From positions 1 through 7,718 of the forward strand of contig NZ_JBOHGA010000266.1 in NCBI RefSeq assembly GCF_050699915.1: a stretch of 7,718 bases of DNA. The letters run 5' to 3'. Of this stretch, positions 5,247 to 7,718 are shown piece after piece. Position 1 is the stretch's first letter, and each line of letters opens with the position of its first letter. The position numbers were made by a program, and so were the translations under genes. This DNA is from Actinophytocola sp050699915 (GTDB taxonomy: Bacteria; Actinomycetota; Actinomycetes; Mycobacteriales; Pseudonocardiaceae). The notes below the pieces were generated by a model. That model made no database searches. It had not been told where the DNA came from and saw only the letters and a list, made by a program, of their open reading frames with translations.

Positions 5247-5942
5247 CTATGGTTCGAAGCGGTAACCCATGCCCGCCTCGGTCAGCAGGTGGCGCGGGCG
5301 GGACGGCTGGGGCTCCAGCTTTCGGCGCAGCTGCGCGAGGTACACCCGCAGGTAGTGCGTCTCCGACGCGTACGCCGGCCCCCACACCTCCTGCAGCAGC
5401 TGCTTCTGCGCCACCAACTTGCCCTTGTTGCGCACCAGGAGCTCCAGCACGCCCCACTCGGTCGGCGTCAGGTGCACCTCGGCGCCGTCGCGCAGCACCT
5501 TCTTCGCCGCGAGGTCGACGGTGAACGCGTCGGTCTCCACGACCGCCTCCTCGCCGCCGGGCACCGCCGCCGACGCCCGACGCACCGCGGCCCGCAGCCG
5601 GGCCAGGAGCTCGTCCATGCCGAAGGGCTTGGTCACATAGTCGTCGGCGCCGGCGTCGAGCGCGGCCACCTTGTCGCCCGACTCGGCTCGCGCGGACAGC
5701 ACGATGATCGGCACCGCGGTCCAACCGCGCAGCCCCTCGATCACGGTCGAGCCGTCGATGTCCGGCAAGCCGAGGTCGAGCACCACGACGTCGGGCCGCA
5801 CCGCGGCCGCGACCCGCAGCGCCTCCCGCCCGTCCGCGGCGATCGCCACCTCGTAGCCGCGCGCGGTGAGGTTGATCCGCAGCGTCCGGACGATCTGCGG
5901 CTCGTCGTCGACCACGAGCACCCGGGTCACGGTTGCGGTCAC
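5247..5942 (-). CDS. kdpE: KdpE, OmpR-family response regulator of the potassium-transport operon
   Basis: KdpE is phosphorylated by KdpD and activates kdpFABC, the high-affinity K+ ATPase operon. The 231-residue product has a receiver domain at 1-122: acidic pair D12/D13, phosphoacceptor D56 (VVVLDLGLPDIDG), conserved S83 (VLSAR) and K105 (VTKPFG). The OmpR/PhoB winged-helix DNA-binding domain is at about 132-231: HLTPTEWGVLELLVRNKGK, QLLQEVWG, THYLRVYLAQLRRKLE, ending EAGMGYRFEP. Length is typical (225-235), and the TEWGVLELLV and GMGYRFEP elements are characteristic of KdpE rather than other OmpR-type regulators. GTG 5942 overlaps the kdpD stop as GTGA (5939-5942), supporting this start and translational coupling. 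Convergent with the CAP gene. Confidence 0.96.
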   Translation of the reverse strand: MTATVTRVLVVDDEPQIVRTLRINLTARGYEVAIAADGREALRVAAAVRPDVVVLDLGLPDIDGSTVIEGLRGWTAVPIIVLSARAESGDKVAALDAGADDYVTKPFGMDELLARLRAAVRRASAAVPGGEEAVVETDAFTVDLAAKKVLRDGAEVHLTPTEWGVLELLVRNKGKLVAQKQLLQEVWGPAYASETHYLRVYLAQLRRKLEPQPSRPRHLLTEAGMGYRFEP

Positions 5943-7718
5943 AGCCCCTGCCCCTCACCATCGGCCGGCAGCGAGATCACCACGGTGAGCCCGCCGCCCG
6001 GCGTGTCCTCCGTCCGAATCGTGCCACCCATCGCGTCGGTGAACCCCTTGGCCACCGACATGCCGAGCCCGACGCCGCTCGAGGTGTCGCCGAGCCGCTG
6101 GAACGGCGAGAACTCCGCGCCGTCCCCGGCGCGGCCCTTCGGCAGCCCGCGACCGTGGTCGACGACCCGCAGTTCCACCCGGTCCCCGTGCGCGCTCGCC
6201 CGCACCGCGATCGCCGGCTCGCCCGGCGCGACCGGGCGGTCCGGCCGGCCGTGCCGCAGCGCGTTGTCGACCACGTTCGCGACCACCCGCTCCAGCAGGC
6301 CGGAGTCGGCGCGCACCGCCGGCAGCGCCTCGTCCACGTCCACCGCGACCTCGGCCCAACCGTCCACACCGGACAGCGCGCGGGCCACGATCTCGTCGTA
6401 GGTAACGGCTCGCAGCCGCGGGCGGACCGCGCCGGTGGCGAGCCGCGAGGAGTCGAGCAGGTTGCCGATCAGCCCGGAGAGCCGGTCGGCCGACTCCTCG
6501 ATGGTCGCCAGCAGCTCCGCCGAGTCCTCTTCGGACAGACGAAGGTCGGGCGCGCGCAGGCTGCCGACCGCGGCCTTGATCGACGTGAGCGGCGTGCGCA
6601 GGTCGTGCCCGACGGCCGAGAGCAGCGCGGTGCGCAGCTCGGTGGTCTCCGCGTGCCGTTTGGCATCGGCCGCCTCGCGCCGCATCCGCTGATGGCGCAG
6701 GGCGAGCAGCGCCTGACCCGCCGCGGTCTCCAACACTCCCCGGGCCTGCGCCGGCAGCGCCCGTCCGCGCAGCGCCAGGTGCACGTCCGGCGTGACCGGC
6801 ACGTCGACATCCGCCTCGTCCGGCTGGTCGCACGGCTCCGGCCCGACGAACGCCACCCGCTCCCAGCCCGCCCCGTTGTCACCCGCGCGCCGCTCCAGCA
6901 GCGCCACGGACGTGAGCCCGAAGTTCTCCCGCACCTTCTCCAGCAGCCGGTCCACCGGGTCCGGGTCGGCGAGCACGGTCCGCGCGTAGGAGGACAGCAG
7001 CGACGCCTCGGTCCGCGCCTGTGCCGCCTGGACCGTGCGCCGGGCAGCGCGGTCCACCACGATCGCCACGAGCACGGCGACGACGACCATGGCGGCCACC
7101 AGGACCACGTTCTCAGTGTCCGCGACGCGCAGCGTGTGGACGGGCTCGGTGAAGAAGTAGTTCAGCAGGCCGCCGGAGAGCAGCGCCGCGAGCACGGCCG
7201 GCGCCAGTCCCCCGGCGAGCGCCACGAGCACGACCACCAGGAGGTAACCGACCACGTCGGTGGAGACGCCGACGCCGTCGCCCAGCAGCACGCCGACGAC
7301 GGTGACCAGCGCCGGACCGACCACCGCGAACGCCAGTGCCAGCAGCCGCCGAGCCCCGCGCAGGGGGCTGTGCGCGAGCCCGAACCGCCACCCTCGCCGC
7401 GTCTCCGAGTGGGTGATCATGTGCACGTCGATCGACCCCGACCGCTGCACGACGGTGGCGCCGATGCCCTCGTCGAACACGCGCGCGAAGCGGGCGCGCC
7501 GCGAGGTGCCGAGGACGAGCTGGGTGGCGTTCGCGCCGCGGGCGAAGTCCAGCAGCGCGGTCGGCACGTCGTCGCCGATCACCGTGTGGAAGGACGCGCC
7601 GAGGTCGTCGGCGAGGCGGCGCATCTCGGTGACCGCCCGCGGGCCGACGCCGGCGAGCCCGTCGCCGCGCAGGACGTGCAGCACCAGCAGCTCGGCGCCG
7701 GCGCGGGCGGCGATGCGC
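5939..7718 (-). CDS. kdpD: KdpD, potassium-sensing histidine kinase (C-terminal 592 residues; 5' end outside window)
   Basis: KdpD is the membrane kinase/phosphatase for KdpE. The frame is open to the window edge; the GTG at 7684 is an internal Val in RAGAELLVLHVLRGDGLAG, not the start. Counting from the first whole codon (7715-7717): about 1-100 is the universal-stress-protein-like domain; 123-221 is a four-helix membrane domain (DUF4118) with very short loops and the conserved NYFFTEP; about 235-345 is a GAF-like domain; about 355-425 is HisKA with phosphoacceptor H371 (SAVGHDLRTPLTS); about 460-588 is the ATPase with N485 in the N box (VVANVVDNALRHG), D520-H-G-R-G in G1, FSPFQRLGDTSSGVGLGMSVAKGF as F and G2 boxes. 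KdpD is usually 830-900 residues; the missing part is the N-terminal KdpD sensor domain with its Walker-type motif. kdpFABC is expected further right but cannot be seen. Confidence 0.96.
   Translation of the reverse strand, partial: RIAARAGAELLVLHVLRGDGLAGVGPRAVTEMRRLADDLGASFHTVIGDDVPTALLDFARGANATQLVLGTSRRARFARVFDEGIGATVVQRSGSIDVHMITHSETRRGWRFGLAHSPLRGARRLLALAFAVVGPALVTVVGVLLGDGVGVSTDVVGYLLVVVLVALAGGLAPAVLAALLSGGLLNYFFTEPVHTLRVADTENVVLVAAMVVVAVLVAIVVDRAARRTVQAAQARTEASLLSSYARTVLADPDPVDRLLEKVRENFGLTSVALLERRAGDNGAGWERVAFVGPEPCDQPDEADVDVPVTPDVHLALRGRALPAQARGVLETAAGQALLALRHQRMRREAADAKRHAETTELRTALLSAVGHDLRTPLTSIKAAVGSLRAPDLRLSEEDSAELLATIEESADRLSGLIGNLLDSSRLATGAVRPRLRAVTYDEIVARALSGVDGWAEVAVDVDEALPAVRADSGLLERVVANVVDNALRHGRPDRPVAPGEPAIAVRASAHGDRVELRVVDHGRGLPKGRAGDGAEFSPFQRLGDTSSGVGLGMSVAKGFTDAMGGTIRTEDTPGGGLTVVISLPADGEGQGL

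Noticed and set aside
5289..6401. Plus-strand open frame of about 370 codons across kdpE and kdpD.
   Set aside because: It is antisense to clearly recognised KdpE and KdpD domains and shows no motif of its own.

Overview
The window is GC-rich throughout, with strongly G/C-ending codons and frequent GTG starts. This points to a high-GC actinomycete. The order acylphosphatase - (sigma/anti-sigma) - smc, with a CAP-domain gene next door, fits the actinobacterial mutM/acyP/smc neighbourhood. I would guess Pseudonocardiales, but the sequence alone does not prove an order.

Layout from left to right. Positions 1-1622 (minus) hold the 5' part of smc, the condensin-like chromosome ATPase: head, Walker A, first coiled coil and the beginning of the hinge. 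Positions 1733-3123 (minus) hold a translationally coupled pair, a SigL-like ECF sigma factor and a zinc-binding, single-pass membrane anti-sigma factor. Just upstream of the sigma start is a TGAACC-N16-CGTATG element that looks like an autoregulated ECF promoter and would give a nearly leaderless GTG-initiated mRNA. Positions 3245-3535 (minus) hold acylphosphatase. After a 110 bp divergent intergenic region with a good housekeeping-type promoter, 3646-5096 (plus) holds two cell-envelope proteins in tandem: a membrane-anchored PKD-domain protein on a Thr-rich stalk, and a CAP/SCP (YkwD-like) protein with a hydrophobic N-terminus. A 150 bp convergent gap (5097-5246) contains a possible 28-codon micro-ORF and a short palindrome. 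Positions 5247-7718 (minus) hold kdpD (5' end cut off by the window) and kdpE, the potassium-responsive two-component system, with a 4 bp GTGA overlap.

The genes form three functional blocks. One is chromosome maintenance (smc). The second is envelope-related: the sigma/anti-sigma pair senses something across the membrane, and the PKD and CAP proteins are displayed outside it. The third is K+ homeostasis (kdpDE, presumably beside kdpFABC to the right). No mobile element, CRISPR array, rRNA or tRNA gene is visible. Most of the window is ordinary chromosomal core. The most distinctive items are the self-recognising, near-leaderless sigma promoter, the long Pro-rich linker of the anti-sigma factor, the tandem stalked PKD/CAP pair, and the micro-ORF behind kdpE.
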